Shown piece by piece: positions 1 through 12,365 of a DNA stretch of 64,000 nt. The stretch comes from Aptenodytes patagonicus (taxonomy: Eukaryota > Chordata > Aves > Sphenisciformes > Spheniscidae). The notes under the pieces are model-generated. The model ran no database searches and was not told the origin of the DNA. It saw only the letters and a program-made list of their open reading frames with translations. Both the position numbers and the translations under genes were made by a program. Position 1 is the first letter of the stretch; every line of letters begins with the position of its first letter. The stretch is taken from the NCBI RefSeq assembly GCF_965638725.1, contig NC_134970.1:563001-627000 (forward strand). Direction: 5' to 3'.

Positions 1-903
1 TGTGCATTGTTGGCTTGAAGTAGTTCTTCGATTCAGGCAGATTAAATCTTGTCTTGGCAATTGAGTTTTTTAACGCTGGACCATCAAGATTTCTAACTAC
101 CATTGTCGCTTGCTGAATATTATTTGAATTAGTTTTTACTCCTAAAAGATGAGCAATTAAACTATGACATTTTGTCTAACAGAACTACTTCTTTACGTTT
201 TATCTCTTGGCCTTCAGCCTTTTACAGGTTGATTAACCTTTAAAAAAAACCCAACCACCTCTTAATTTCTAGCTCTGAATTAACTGAATAGTTAACTATA
301 AGACTAACAAAAGATAGCTGAAGATGTGGATGTGATGATTTGGATCCTTTAATACAAAAGATCAGCAGTCTAAGATTCTTTTGGCCAGAAAGCTAACTGC
401 TTTAAGGATTTTTACCTCTAAACGTCAATAATGCTTGTACCTCTTCAGTTGCATTCTGTTTTGCTTCTATATTGTGTATCCAAAATCAGGGAAGTGTTCT
501 GTAATGAAAGTCTTGATGTTTAAATACATACTTGTTTACCCTCTTCCCTTGCATGGCACTGCCTTAAATGTCAGAAGTTATTAATGTACTTAATTATAGA
601 TGTTCTGAAAAACGGACTTCTTTTAAAGGTTTTCTAATAAATCTATTAAAAATTGAAATATTTCTAAAATATTAAGCTTGAGTTCTGGAATCTTTCCTTA
701 ATTCAAGGCTTTCTTTGCATAATAACTAGATGTACTGCATTTTTTTGTTGTATAATTAAGTCTTGTAAGTCAAAAGTCAAGGTATTACTATTGGTCAGTC
801 TTCCTGGGAATAGATAGCTTTAGCAAATGAGAGGCCTTAATTCTTTTTGGGTGAATATGCTGCAACTGCAGAACTCTAATCTTCTCTTTATTGTTGCTGC
901 CAG
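1..903 (+). other. RSBN1 intron 1 (3' part)
   Basis: AT-rich intronic sequence ends in the pyrimidine-rich acceptor just before 904. I see no exon, repeat family or conserved motif in it. Confidence 0.8.
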
Positions 904-1574
904 AAACTCCAGATGAAAATGGCAAAACCCAGCGAGCTGATGGTCTTATTATGAAGAAGATAAAGAAAAAAAAGAAAAAGAAACACCGGGAAGATATGAG
1001 GGGAAAACGCCTGAAGATGTACAACAAAGAAGTGCAGACAGTGTGTGCTGGACTCACTCGCATTGACAAAGAGACTCTGTCTCAAGGACAGTGTGATAAC
1101 TTAGAAATGAACAAGGAATCCTTCAGGTATCTGAAGGATGAGCAGCTCTGCAGACTGAATTTGGGTATGCAGGAATATCGAATACCCCAGGGAGTACAAA
1201 CACCATTTGTGACACACCAGGAGCATTCTGTTCGCAGCAGCTTCTTGAAAACTGGCACTAAATTTAGTAACTTCATTCATGAAGAACATCAGTCCAATGG
1301 TGGTGCTCTGGTCCTTCATGCTTACATGGATGAACTCTCATTTTTGTCTCCAGTGGAGATGGAGAGATTTGCAGAAGAGTTTCTTGCGTTGTCATTCAGT
1401 GAAAATGATAAAAATGCAGCCTACTATGCTTTAGCCATAGTACATGGAGCAGCTGCTTATTTACCAGACTTCCTGGATTACTTTGCTTTTAACTTTCCTA
1501 ACACTCCAGTGAAAATGGAAATTTTGGGCAAGAAGGACATTGAAACAACAACAATTTCAAATTTTCACTCTCAG
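904..1574 (+). CDS. RSBN1: RSBN1 coding exon 2
   Basis: The acceptor is tgctgccag before 904 and the donor CAG|gtaaga follows 1574. The exon starts with two bases of a split codon and ends on a codon boundary. It encodes the poly-Lys segment and the first half of the conserved core, up to [10 protein letters not shown]. Confidence 0.95.
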
Positions 1575-4500
1575 GTAAGAACTGTTTAAAGGCATAAGTT
1601 GCACAACACCTAGATTCAATTAATCTCATTAATCCAGAGCAGGGATGGCCTAAAATAGGTGAAGCACAAATTTTTTTCTAAGCAGATGAAAAAAGATGAT
1701 GTTGGGGCTACTGTGCTGTTTATTCCTGTTTCTGCTTAAAGCTTTTGTGCCCACTGGTAGTTGGTGAATCACATTTCAGACACTGCTAACTGTGACCTGT
1801 AGAAGATCTGCACTGATCTTGCAGACTTTGAGTTGATCTTCTAAACTTGGGAGAACACTGACATTGTTCAGATCAATAGGCAAGTCTGTATTAAGAGTTG
1901 TATAGATTGCAAATACTAACACTGCTTTTTCTATTCAATAGATCTGTTTTGGAAAAAAAGACGTTACTTTTCAGGTTTCAGTATGTCATTCACAACAAAT
2001 AAGTATTTTAACATCTTAATTGTATCAGTAGCTGATGCTGGGTGTTTAAACTTTCCAGCTTCAGAGGGGTGGTTAGAATATCTTTTTAATTGCCTTTGAA
2101 AAAGACTTTCATTTTATATACTACCTTGATTTCCATAGTAGGATTAAACTATCTTAAATTCTCAAACTGTATCTCCATGTAACTTAAATGGATGCAACAG
2201 TAATAACTAAGCTAATTTCAAGATTCCCATATGAAAAACCCTTGCATTTGACTCTTGTGATCAAGCTTAGAACTATCTATGAACGTACAGCAACATTACA
2301 GTTTAGATAAATTTGTTTCAGATGGAATAAAACCTCTTCTTGCTTAGTCTAGTCTGAGAACAGATTCAAACTGCTGATTACTTTAAGGTCTTGAATAAAG
2401 ACTTTAAATTACGTTCACTGGTTCACCAATTGGAAGGAAAAACCTGAAACTCTGTAGTGGAGTGCACTTCAGTACTATTGGAACAGACTTTTTTAGCAAC
2501 AGATTTTGAAATAGTAATGCTTGTGGATGGGCTATCTGGATCTCTCCAGAGTTTATCAAAAAGCTTGTAAGCAAGATTTGCAATGGAAAAACAGTTACTG
2601 CTTTACAGAAAGTTACTGCATGGTCACTTGCAGAGTCTTTGAATACTTTCCAGCATTCATCATAGATACCATTAAATTAGTAATTCTGACATTTAGCTTA
2701 CAAATTTGTTTGACAATGAATAGCTGCTGCAGCACTTAATTCAAACCAGCTTCTATTTCTTGATTTAAGTAATTCTTTGCACTGACAGAGCTGCATCAGA
2801 GTGAATAGTACTCCAAAACCAGTCTGTCTGAGCATACAAACTGCTGCTATCAGCAAGAACACTTTTGCACAGTACATACCTGTGCTCTGCAGATGTGAAA
2901 CTTGTCCACAGGTTAGGTTTTAAAGTCTTCTGTATTAGTGATTTATCTATGTTCTTTGACATCATGATTACATTCTAATTTACTCTGAGTACATGTGATG
3001 ACGCCCTAAAATGGCTAAACAGTGCCAATTGGATATTTAACAATTACACTTTTTCTTGGTGAATGTCTGTCTTGTGAACATGAATAGCTTATACTATAAA
3101 TACATGTGAGGAACGTATGGTAATAAATAAGAGGCTTCACTGGGTTATAGTCTGTGCTGGTATTTCAGTTAATTCTAAGTACTGTCTAAACTTGATTGAG
3201 TCATGACATAAGGTTCAGTTGGTCTAAAACACCTCTCTAAACCCAGCCTCAGCATGACCTGGTTAATCTTCTCTGGCTGAAATATGTTGGCGTGGTTCAC
3301 ACACTGAGCAAACATAGAGAAGTATAGTTGTCACAACTCTTAAGACAGCTGAAACAGGACTCTTCAGAGAATATAGGTGATGGTAAAATATTTAGTTGAA
3401 GGATGCATTTAAATTACTGGTGGATTCAACTATGGTAGCTGCATGCTGCTAAAACTCAAGTTTTGCAAGCTAGCTTATCTTTAAATAGAGAAGGCTAAAA
3501 TGCCCTGCTTAAGAAAGCACAGGGAGGATAAGTCTGGCTATTTTACTGCTATTCCTTGGCAGCGCTGTTGAGGAATGAACAGATTGGCTAAGCTTCACTT
3601 TTGGACCTTCCTGTATGAGAAATTGTACAACACAAAAGCACTTTATAGTTACGCCTTTGCAGATTAAGCATATTACAGTATTGTATGCTGTAATACTGAT
3701 ATTATTTTTAATTGAAGATGCTCAGTTAAAAGTCATCTCCATTCTAGGTTGAACCTTCTGTATGTATGAACTTGTTTGCTGTACTGAACCATACTGTGGC
3801 AAGGGGATTTCAAGCATTAGGTAGTCTTGAGTCCTGGAGACTTTGATCTGTAAACTGCAAGTTAACTGGAAGTTAATGTGACCTTTGGCTTGTACAACAT
3901 TCAGCTGTTTTGTGTACCTTTTCAGACAAACTGAATTTTAGTAGGAAGTGTCTCCAATTCAAAATAAGGACTTTAATCTGGAAGATTTCATAAAAATCTA
4001 GTTAATTATAACTCCCTTGCAAGGTGAATTCCTCTGTTCTCAGGGCAGTGAGGACAATGTAAATTGAATGTTTATAACAAAGCATTCCAATGTGTATTTG
4101 TAGTATAACTGTTTGGTTTCTGTATATTAAAATAATTAAGCTTCAGTGTTCTCTGGATTTTTTGCTTGCATTGGCTCTGGCTCATTTGTTCTAATACTTT
4201 AGTGCTAAAGCTAAGCTTTAGTTTGGAGCTACTCACTTGGACTAAGAGCTTTCAAGACTCAAATCACTGAACAGTGATGTGTAAGCTTTCTCCACATAAG
4301 GGCATACTTCAACTTGAAAGTTCTTAGCAGTGCAGTGAGAATGAACTCTTGTTTTCTCTGTCAGTTGTTTCAGTACAACTGCTTCTAGGTCTGCTCAGTG
4401 AATTGGAATATATCTAGACTTGAAAAAAACACTTCAGTTTTTTTTCCAAGAAGAAATGATCAACTGCCTGATGAGTTCTCTATATGGCCCAAAGAACAGT

Positions 4501-7500
4501 TAAACTGTCACAAAGGAGTGGGGGTTCTGGGAACAGGCCAGGAAAGTGTTGAGGGAAGTAGGTTTTGCATAAGCTCCTTCTGGGAAGGAGGTGGGAGAAG
4601 CAGCCAACAGGTGATAATAGGATAAGTTTTCCTACTCTGCAACATACTGTCAGAAAAGGTTACTCTATTCCTGACAGCTTTGGTTAATGAACCATATCAG
4701 ATTTGGTTGTCTGCTCCACCTTAACTTTTCTTACTCCTGGAAGAAGGTCTCTTATTCTGGAAGGTCAATTTCTTTTTTTTTTAGCAGAAGCTATCAAAGT
4801 GTGAAATGGGGAAATTGTGCATCTGTACTGCAAACTTAATTTGGTTTATCACTTAAGCCATACAAATAATGCCCGGTGGTCTTGCTGAAATATCTGACAG
4901 GTTTTAGTCAAACACATAACCCTTGCTGTAATGGCATGTCACACTGTCTTCCTTTCCTCCTTCTGTTGTAAATAGTAAGCCTTCTTGCGTTCTTGCTTTC
5001 TTACTATAGCAAAGTGTTTGCATGGTTGGTTTTATAGCTGACTTGACATACTAAAATATTGTCACTGTCAACTGATTCATGCTTTTCTTGAAACTAGAGA
5101 GAAACTTCTGAAATTTAACCTCATTTGTCTCAAGCTTATGTCTCATCTGTATGTCCTCTTCTTATCCTACATAGGTATACTGCTTGCTTAACCCTTCATG
5201 AGGCAGTGGTCTGAATTATCCCAGTAACATGCAAATACTAGATCTGTAACTTCTACAGGAAACACTGATGCTGTCTACTTCTATTCTCACTCAAGTGTGC
5301 GGAACACTGATAGGCACATCATTCAGCTGCTATAAAATGTCTCCATTAACACCGAAAAGCTAATTTTAAATATGCCTATAACTTCACTCTTAGTGTGATC
5401 CTGTATGGAGTAGGGGGTACATAGGGTAGTGATAGTTGTTTGGCATTTTGAAAGGGCACAGGACACCTGAGTGGTCTTACTAGCCCAATGGTCCTTCTAT
5501 AGCAGTAAAGGTAGTGCATGATCTGATCCATAGATAGTGGCAGTTAGTACTCATATGATCCACTGATGTTTTTAAAGAAGCATAGTGAACAAATTATAGC
5601 AATGAAGGTGCTGTGGTAATAAATTATTAACTTCTGACAGCCATGTAAACTGGAATGACACAGTCTAAGTTCCTAAGCAAGAATTGAAATTTAAACAAAA
5701 ATAAGAAACTTTGTTATATCCACTAGGACCTTTCTCAGAGTGACTTCAGGTATTTCATAGTCTTACCTTTCTTCCCTGAAAAGAGGGGTGCATGAAGATG
5801 GCTGTGAAATTAATATGGCTGTTAAGAGTGCATCTAGAGCACTTTGCAGATGAAATGTCAAAGTAGTTTGCAAGAAGGTGCAGCAAGCAGGTTACCTGGT
5901 TTTCTTTTACAGGTGGGTGGTTTAGTGTCCCATGAGTAAAATGCCTGTTCTTTTACATGGTCATGAACATGCTTGTTACTACACACAAGGTCTTAGCATA
6001 CTCCATATTCTTGAGACCACTAACCTAACCAGTGGTATTCGTATTTGTGCTGCTCTGGAGGAATTAAGGATGAGAGAAACTATATGTGAAGGAATTTTTT
6101 ACAGCGTATTAAACTAGTAGACTACTTCCCCTGTGATTGAGGTGCTTGCAATGAATACTACTGCCTGCTGGGAATTGCCATGAGTTGGTACATATTTTCA
6201 GTGTAAACACATCCTGGTTTTAATTCTCAAGTCTATCTGTTTCTTTAAGTTCTATTAAAAACTAGCAAAACATTGAAATCCAAGATTTCCTTAAAGTATT
6301 TCTAGTGTCTCCTTTACAGCTCTTGAATTCTTTTTATTTTTTCATTGCATTCCAGTGCATTAAAATAATGTTAAAGCTTCTAGTTTTTAATTCCCTTTGA
6401 AAACATTACAAGGAAAAATTGCATATGGTATTATAATTCATTTTAACTTGTGACCAACACCTGTGAAATACTAGTGAATACTCAACAGGTGGTTTCAATA
6501 GAACAACTCTCATCTGGAAGTAGTCTATCTCCACTTACTTTAATAGTACCAGGCAGTTAAACTTAGCTGGCTTAAATACCAGAGCATTTCAGTCCTTAGT
6601 TCTCCCATAGGCGCACAAAACTAGACTAATGCTATGGTTTTCCAATACTGCTGCTCTGAATTGCATTCTAGCTAGCTGGTGGAATCATTCCACTTTACTG
6701 ATGTTAGATATGAACCTTTACCAGTAATGTTCTAATAGGATTTGGAGACTTAACTTTCTCTTAGGGCAACAGCCAAAAAGAATTAGCAGCCTCTGAAGAT
6801 AGTGCCTGGTTCATAAAATCTGTATGGTCAAAACCAGAAAGTTAGTATGTGCTCATTCAGCTGCTGTTGCTGGTCTTGATGGACTTGAAGGTAGAGTGCT
6901 TGAGCTGCACAATGTTCTGTGAGTGACTTGGGATGTAAACTTCTACACATGCAAGTAGAGGTGATGTGGTGCAGCAGTTGGCTTAGGGCTGAGGAATAAA
7001 GCTATATGTGAAGTCGTCTTTGGCTCCTACTTAGCTTTTAATTAAAACGTAAATGTGTGTAATTAATGCAGAACTGCCAACGGCATATACACAAAGCTAA
7101 AGAAAGGAGGACTCTGGAAATAGGAGTGAGCTAAACTCCTATAATTAAGAAGCTAAATATCTATGGTTGCTGCTAGAGGATAAAATTGCAGCAGTAACTG
7201 TAACTCTTGTTTTATTAGTCTCTCTCCTAATCTACCTTTAACAACTTCATGGAGTAGTTTAACTACATCTGGTTTGTTGGCTAAACTGCGAAACTTAAAA
7301 CTAAGCTCTTCATACATATATCTGTAAATGGAGTTATAAAAGGTATCGCACTTTCTGAACATGACTATAAAACTGCAAATTTACCAGTAACCCTCTGTCC
7401 TTTGTACCTGTCCCACCACTTAGCCATGGAGATTGGCTGTAGTTTTTCACCACTAGAACTGCTTGATGAATGTAGAGAGGCTGTTGGAGAGTGATGGAAG

Positions 7501-10500
7501 GTTGGAGCTCAGACACAATTGAGTATACAAAACAGACTAATTATGGCAGAATTTCTTATCTTTTAAGATTGAATAGGTGCTGCATCTACATACAACCTAC
7601 TCTGTGGCCATATGGCATGTTATAGCTGCAGTCCATAGGATGAGAGTAGAGAACACTGGAGTCTTGCCAGTGGTTCTCCTCCAGGAACAGGAAATTGGCA
7701 AGAAAAGTTTCCAGATGACCTGGGAAAGTGGGACAGTCTGTGCTACAGAGGATGGCAAAAAGCTGTAAGAGAGATAAAGTGTTTCTGGTCACAACAGAGA
7801 CAGCTGGTTATATTGCAAATGGTAATCCTGAAATTGTTGTACATGAACACTGGATTTCTAGCTAGACCTCTCATTTCCTCAATTTTTGTCCAATTTTGTG
7901 TATACACTATAGCGATGTTACCAGAACCACTGCATGAAGGACACCTAGATTTTTCACTACAGTCATAGGGAAAAGACCGATAGGACATGACTGAAATGAA
8001 GAATGCACATATTTCAATAGCATACAGTTTGAAACGTAGAAGCAACAGTCAACTGCACAAATTAGTGGAGAGTTAAGTTTGCTGGTGAAGGACTGAGTCA
8101 CAATGAAACTTTGCGTGGTGGATTTCTCAAGTCAGCCTGGAAGTGTTGAATTGTTCCTGAATTAGTCAAATATGAACTTGCTATTACTCAAACTTTAGAA
8201 GTATTTCCTATCAGTAATAAGACAGGAGTTCTTTTCTCTTGGGATACCCTATGGGCATCTGTTCTAAGCAGTCTCTGTGCATATTCCCAAAGGCATCTCT
8301 AATGAAATAGATGTAGATGAGTCATGTAGATGAATCCAAGATTCATCTCTGCTGTGGCCTAGTGTATTATATCAGTCAATTTTAATCTCTTGTAACAGAA
8401 CTAAAGCTGTGGTGGTATTGCCTTTTCCTTTTTGGCCACTCAGGTCAATCGAACGTACTGCTGTGGAACCTACAGAGCAGGACCAATGCGGCAGATCAGT
8501 CTTGTTGGAGCAGTGGATGAAGAAGTTGGGGACTACTTCCCAGAATTTCTAGATATGTTAGAAGAATCTCCTTTTCTCAGAGTAAGCAGTAACTTGTGGT
8601 GTTTTGTTTAGAGCGCTATAGATATTTAAACAATTACTAAGTTTCATATATTTACAAGTAATTAGAAACCATAACGTATTTTCTCTATTGATGTGCTTAT
8701 TGTTTGGGCTACTGAGGTACATTCTTTCCTGTATCCAAATAAAAGGTACTGAATTAGGTAGCTACAGTTGTGTGAATAATTAAAAAATTAAATATAGTTT
8801 ATAATGTGCACTGCATAATCAACTACTTCCCTAAAAACTAAGTTTGATAAAGTTAGCTTGGAATATGTTTTACCTCTCAAACTTATTTTAGTTTCTATGC
8901 AATTCTTTTGACAGCAAATTTGAGCAGTTTTACCAAAGGCATCATTTAATTTTTCTATCTCACCCAGTGTTTTGTGTTATGTGTGTTTTGTGGGTTGTTT
9001 TGTTTTTGTTTTCTTTTAGATGACTTTGCCCTGGGGTACTCTTTCTAGTCTCAGACTTCAGTGCAGGTCACAAAGTGATGATGGTCCCATAATGTGGGTG
9101 AGACCAGGAGAGCAGATGATCCCAACAGCTGATATGCCAAAATCGCCATTCAAACGGCGCCGGTAATGTTTTGTTTTCCTTTCGGTATTAAAGGTAAAAC
9201 ACTGCAGTTATGTCTGTGTTAGATTTGAGAACAAAACCTAAATACTTTATATGTAACTAGTTCTTCATAAGGCTAATTCACAGATTTAAGTTTCATTTTC
9301 ATTTCTGTTTCAAATTGGCTCAGTGAATAAGACAAATATGTTATTTGTGATGGTTATTTTATTTCACCACTTTTCATAGTAGTATGTCCTAGATCAATGC
9401 TTTCTTAAGATTGAAACCTCTTTTTATTATCCTTCAGGAGACTTGTTTTATTCATCTTATTTCTGTGGAAAGAACTAATTCGGTGATGGGGGCAGGTGAA
9501 ATGCTATAAAACAGCAGAGATCCTTACACTGTTCATGTCGCATTTTAGTGTTAGTGCTAAAGCACTTGTAATACTGTCTGCCTTCTTAGGAAATATTGTG
9601 GTATACATAGGTACTTGCTATCTTTCTCAGAAAGAGTGTGCTGTAGAACAAATTTTAGGAGATAAAGAATTGGAAGCATATTTTATATTGTAATTTCAAG
9701 CAGAATTTTTGGACATACTCCCAAATAACTAAAAGTTAGTATCTATTAAAATAGTTCTATTTTACATACCATTAAATTCCTGGAAGAATTCTTTCAGCAC
9801 AAGTGAACAAAAAATTTTTTTTATGATTGGATTTGTTTTATAAAGTTTGATCTCATAACCTGAATTGTACTTTGCTGTATTTGTTTCAATCTTTTGTCAA
9901 ATAAACACCTAGAAGAAATCAGAGGGAAGTGCTTCGCTCTTTGATTTTGAAGCCTGCAGCACACAACACTTCAAGATTATTTTAATACAAGTATTTATTT
10001 TGAGTAGTCTGAAACATTTTTTAGTATGTCTTTTTATCATGTTGTAGGTCAATGAACGAAATAAAGAATCTCCAGTACCTACCTCGGACCAGTGAGCCCC
10101 GTGAGGTTCTGTTTGAAGACAGAACTAGAGCTCACGCTGATCATGTGGGTCAAGGGTTTGACTGGCAGAGTACAGCTGCTGTAGGTGTTCTGAAGGCTGT
10201 ACAGTTTGGGGAATGGTAAGTGCCACTGAAATGCAACTATTTCTAGTAGGAGGGGGTAATGCTAAATGTTTTCTCTCTTAAAAAAGGAAAATTCCTTGGA
10301 AAACAAGCCTAATCAAAGAAATGGTTTAAATCCCGTAATGAGACAAATGCTGTCCAGAGCTTGAAAAACACAAGCTATATACCTACTATTTTTCCCTCTT
10401 GAGGCAGTAGAAAAGTTGTTAACAGCAGTTTGCGGAAAACTTTAGTGACATACAAAATAAGCCTTAAGATACCATGCCTGGACCATCATCTGTGATTGTT

Positions 10501-12365
10501 TTTTTTCCTGAATAGGTACATTAATGCTAACTTCTTTAACAGTAATCTAAGAACTCAATGTAATTAATTTCACAGCTACAGTGCTTTCTCATTTCATGTA
10601 CCCAGGACATTGCTGTTGACCTTGCACAGAAACTAGATTTGCATCATAGTTGTTTCTAGCAATTACAGTAGAAATTGGATAGCATCACTAGCAATATCAT
10701 TAGATTTTTTCATATGAATAAAAGGTGCCAGAACTTCCTTTACTCTGATTCACAGCTGTTGAATAAAGCCCAGCTCCTCATTGCTTTGGCTTCAGAGTTA
10801 CTTTGTTACTTTACGTTTTCCCCTTAATACAGAATTATTCTGTCTAATTATAGAATGGAAGAGTTGAGGCAAATTGTGGTTCCTTAAATAGGCAGAGAAC
10901 TTTAGTGGCAATTTGAACCTAGTTCTCGGACATTTCAGTATAGTAATTGTCCACGAAAATATCACTTCTGTTGTGCATGCATCAAGGAAGAAGTACAATG
11001 GAAAAAAAAAAAGAAATCTATGAATTATACCTCCTTTTCAAAATAATGTGTATTGAGAAGTGATGAGACTTCGTGTGCAGTGTAAAACTGAAGTAGGTCA
11101 TTGGTTCAATGAAACTTTCTGCTGGAAAGAGCTATAATTTTCTGTAAATCAAATTCTTTAAAAATTCCTGGAATTCTCATCTTTTTCTAGGAGTGACCAG
11201 CCTCGTATAACCAAAGATGTGGTTTGTTTTCATGCTGAAGATTTCACTGATGTTGTGCAGAGACTTCAGTTGGACCTGCATGAACCTCCAGTGTCACAGG
11301 TATTGAATCTTCCCTAGTGACAGCTCATTCTTAGCATTTTGCAAGCAGCTTCTAACAGTTTTCAGGTTCACTGTGTAGCCAGCCCTTTTGTATCCTCAGT
11401 GGCCCTCAACTCACGGCTCTCTTGGGCAATTTCCCTTCTCATGTTTCAGAATAGAATAGTTCAGTTGGAAGGGACCTACAATGATCATCTAGTCCAACTA
11501 CTTTTCCTTTCCACCAAGCTGGGATTTATGCTGTGAGTCATGATATGTGCTATAGAAGCAATTAGGTATGCCTGTTTCTGCCTTTTCTAATATACTGATG
11601 TTGTCCTAGGATGTGAAGGCATCTAAACTAAGTCCTGTCAGCCAAAGCAATGCAGCCTCATGTCGAACCTACTGTTTTCAACTACAACTGTAGAATGCTC
11701 TTAACCGTTCATTGTCCTCTCCTAAGATGTGCACATTAGATAAATTATACTTAAAAAGTCCATTTCTCATTTAAATTTGAAGTTTTACCTGTTAAACAGA
11801 AACATTCTGATTTAGACATGAAGTATGTTGAAAATAGGTGGATACTGAATTGCTTCCTCTAAACAGAGTATACCACTAACTTTACCATCTTTCCTTCTCT
11901 CAGTGTGTTCAATGGGTGGATGAAGCCAAACTAAACCAAATGAGACGGGAAGGCATTCGCTATGCTAGAATTCAGTTGTGTGACAATGACATCTACTTCA
12001 TCCCTAGAAATGTCATTCATCAGTTCAAAACAGTGTCAGCAGTCTGCAGCTTAGCCTGGCACATAAGACTTAAACAGTATCACCCTGTGGGGGAGACTTC
12101 TCAAAATGCAGAAAGCAATTCAAGCCTGAACAGTAGTATTCCTGGAAAGACAGAGTCAGAAGGTGAACCCCAGTGTGTGAGTGTAAAAATAGAGTCTGAA
12201 GAACCAGGTATAGAAATGCAGCTTACAACAGGGGTGCTCTCCTCCTCTGTTTCTTCAATATCAGGACTTGTGCAACCAGATCAGGTGGCCCAGCCCCTTC
12301 CAGGTTTTAAAATAGAGTCTGATCAGCAACACAATCCACAGGATCATGCAGGCTCTTCTGTGTGA
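904..12365 (+). CDS. RSBN1: RSBN1, round spermatid basic protein 1 (coding exons 2-7; exon 1 off the left edge)
   Basis: Six exons join in frame (904-1574, 8444-8581, 9020-9162, 10048-10215, 11191-11299, 11904-12365) into 562 residues plus TGA. All introns in the window begin GT and end AG. I recognise the product from the vertebrate RSBN1 family: a Lys-rich nuclear-localisation-like run ([12 protein letters not shown]), then the conserved core with motifs such as [30 protein letters not shown] and [16 protein letters not shown], ending in a variable Ser/Glu-rich tail. Human RSBN1 is about 802 residues, so roughly 240 N-terminal residues should lie in exon 1 outside the window. From the literature, RSBN1 belongs to the JmjC family with nematode DPY-21 and has been described as an H4K20me2 demethylase in the nucleus. 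I did not assign iron-binding residues. PHTF1 follows on the same strand. Confidence 0.95.
1575..8443 (+). other. RSBN1 intron 2
   Basis: This 6.9-kb intron is AT-rich. Its open stretches are short, have no family resemblance and lack splice context, so I regard them as chance. I see no recognisable mobile element or RNA gene. Confidence 0.8.
8444..8581 (+). CDS. RSBN1: RSBN1 coding exon 3
   Basis: The exon has 46 codons in phase 0, after a tggccactcag acceptor and before gtaagc. It encodes [17 protein letters not shown] and then the [19 protein letters not shown] region. Confidence 0.95.
9020..9162 (+). CDS. RSBN1: RSBN1 coding exon 4
   Basis: The acceptor is ttttcttttag and the donor cg|gtaatg splits an Arg codon. 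It encodes [18 protein letters not shown] through the basic SPFKRRR segment. Confidence 0.94.
10048..10215 (+). CDS. RSBN1: RSBN1 coding exon 5
   Basis: The acceptor is catgttgtag. The first base completes the Arg codon, and the donor gaatg|gtaagt splits a Trp codon. It encodes [19 protein letters not shown] through [11 protein letters not shown]. Confidence 0.95.
11191..11299 (+). CDS. RSBN1: RSBN1 coding exon 6
   Basis: The acceptor is tctttttctag and the donor CAG|gtattg. It encodes [18 protein letters not shown] through DLHEPPVSQ and ends in phase 0. Confidence 0.95.
11449..11505 (-). mobile_element. CR1 LINE 3'-end fragment
   Basis: Read on the minus strand, this has the typical CR1 3' tail: GTTGGACTAGATGATC, then AGGTCCCTTCCAAC, then degenerate ATTCTAT-type repeats. 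Only about 55 bp are recognisable, as expected of a heavily 5'-truncated copy. It lies in RSBN1 intron 6. Confidence 0.75.
11904..12365 (+). CDS. RSBN1: RSBN1 last coding exon
   Basis: The acceptor is ttctctcag. The exon has 153 codons and a TGA at 12363-12365. It encodes [18 protein letters not shown] and the end of the conserved core ([19 protein letters not shown]). A poorly conserved Ser/Glu tail follows, containing two VKIES/FKIES motifs, and the protein ends DHAGSSV. Confidence 0.95.
   Translation, partial: CVQWVDEAKLNQMRREGIRYARIQLCDNDIYFIPRNVIHQFKTVSAVCSLAWHIRLKQYHPVGETSQNAESNSSLNSSIPGKTESEGEPQCVSVKIESEEPGIEMQLTTGVLSSSVSSISGLVQPDQVAQPLPGFKIESDQQHNPQDHAGSSV

Larger units (their letters stand above)
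8582..11903 (+). other. RSBN1 introns 3-6 (between the listed exons)
   Basis: The introns are 8582-9019, 9163-10047, 10216-11190 and 11300-11903. The only recognisable insert is a short CR1-like fragment in the last one. The rest is plain AT-rich intron. Confidence 0.8.

Noticed and set aside
2521-2739. Short open frame in RSBN1 intron 2
   Set aside because: No homology to any family I know, no splice context, and AT-rich composition like its surroundings.
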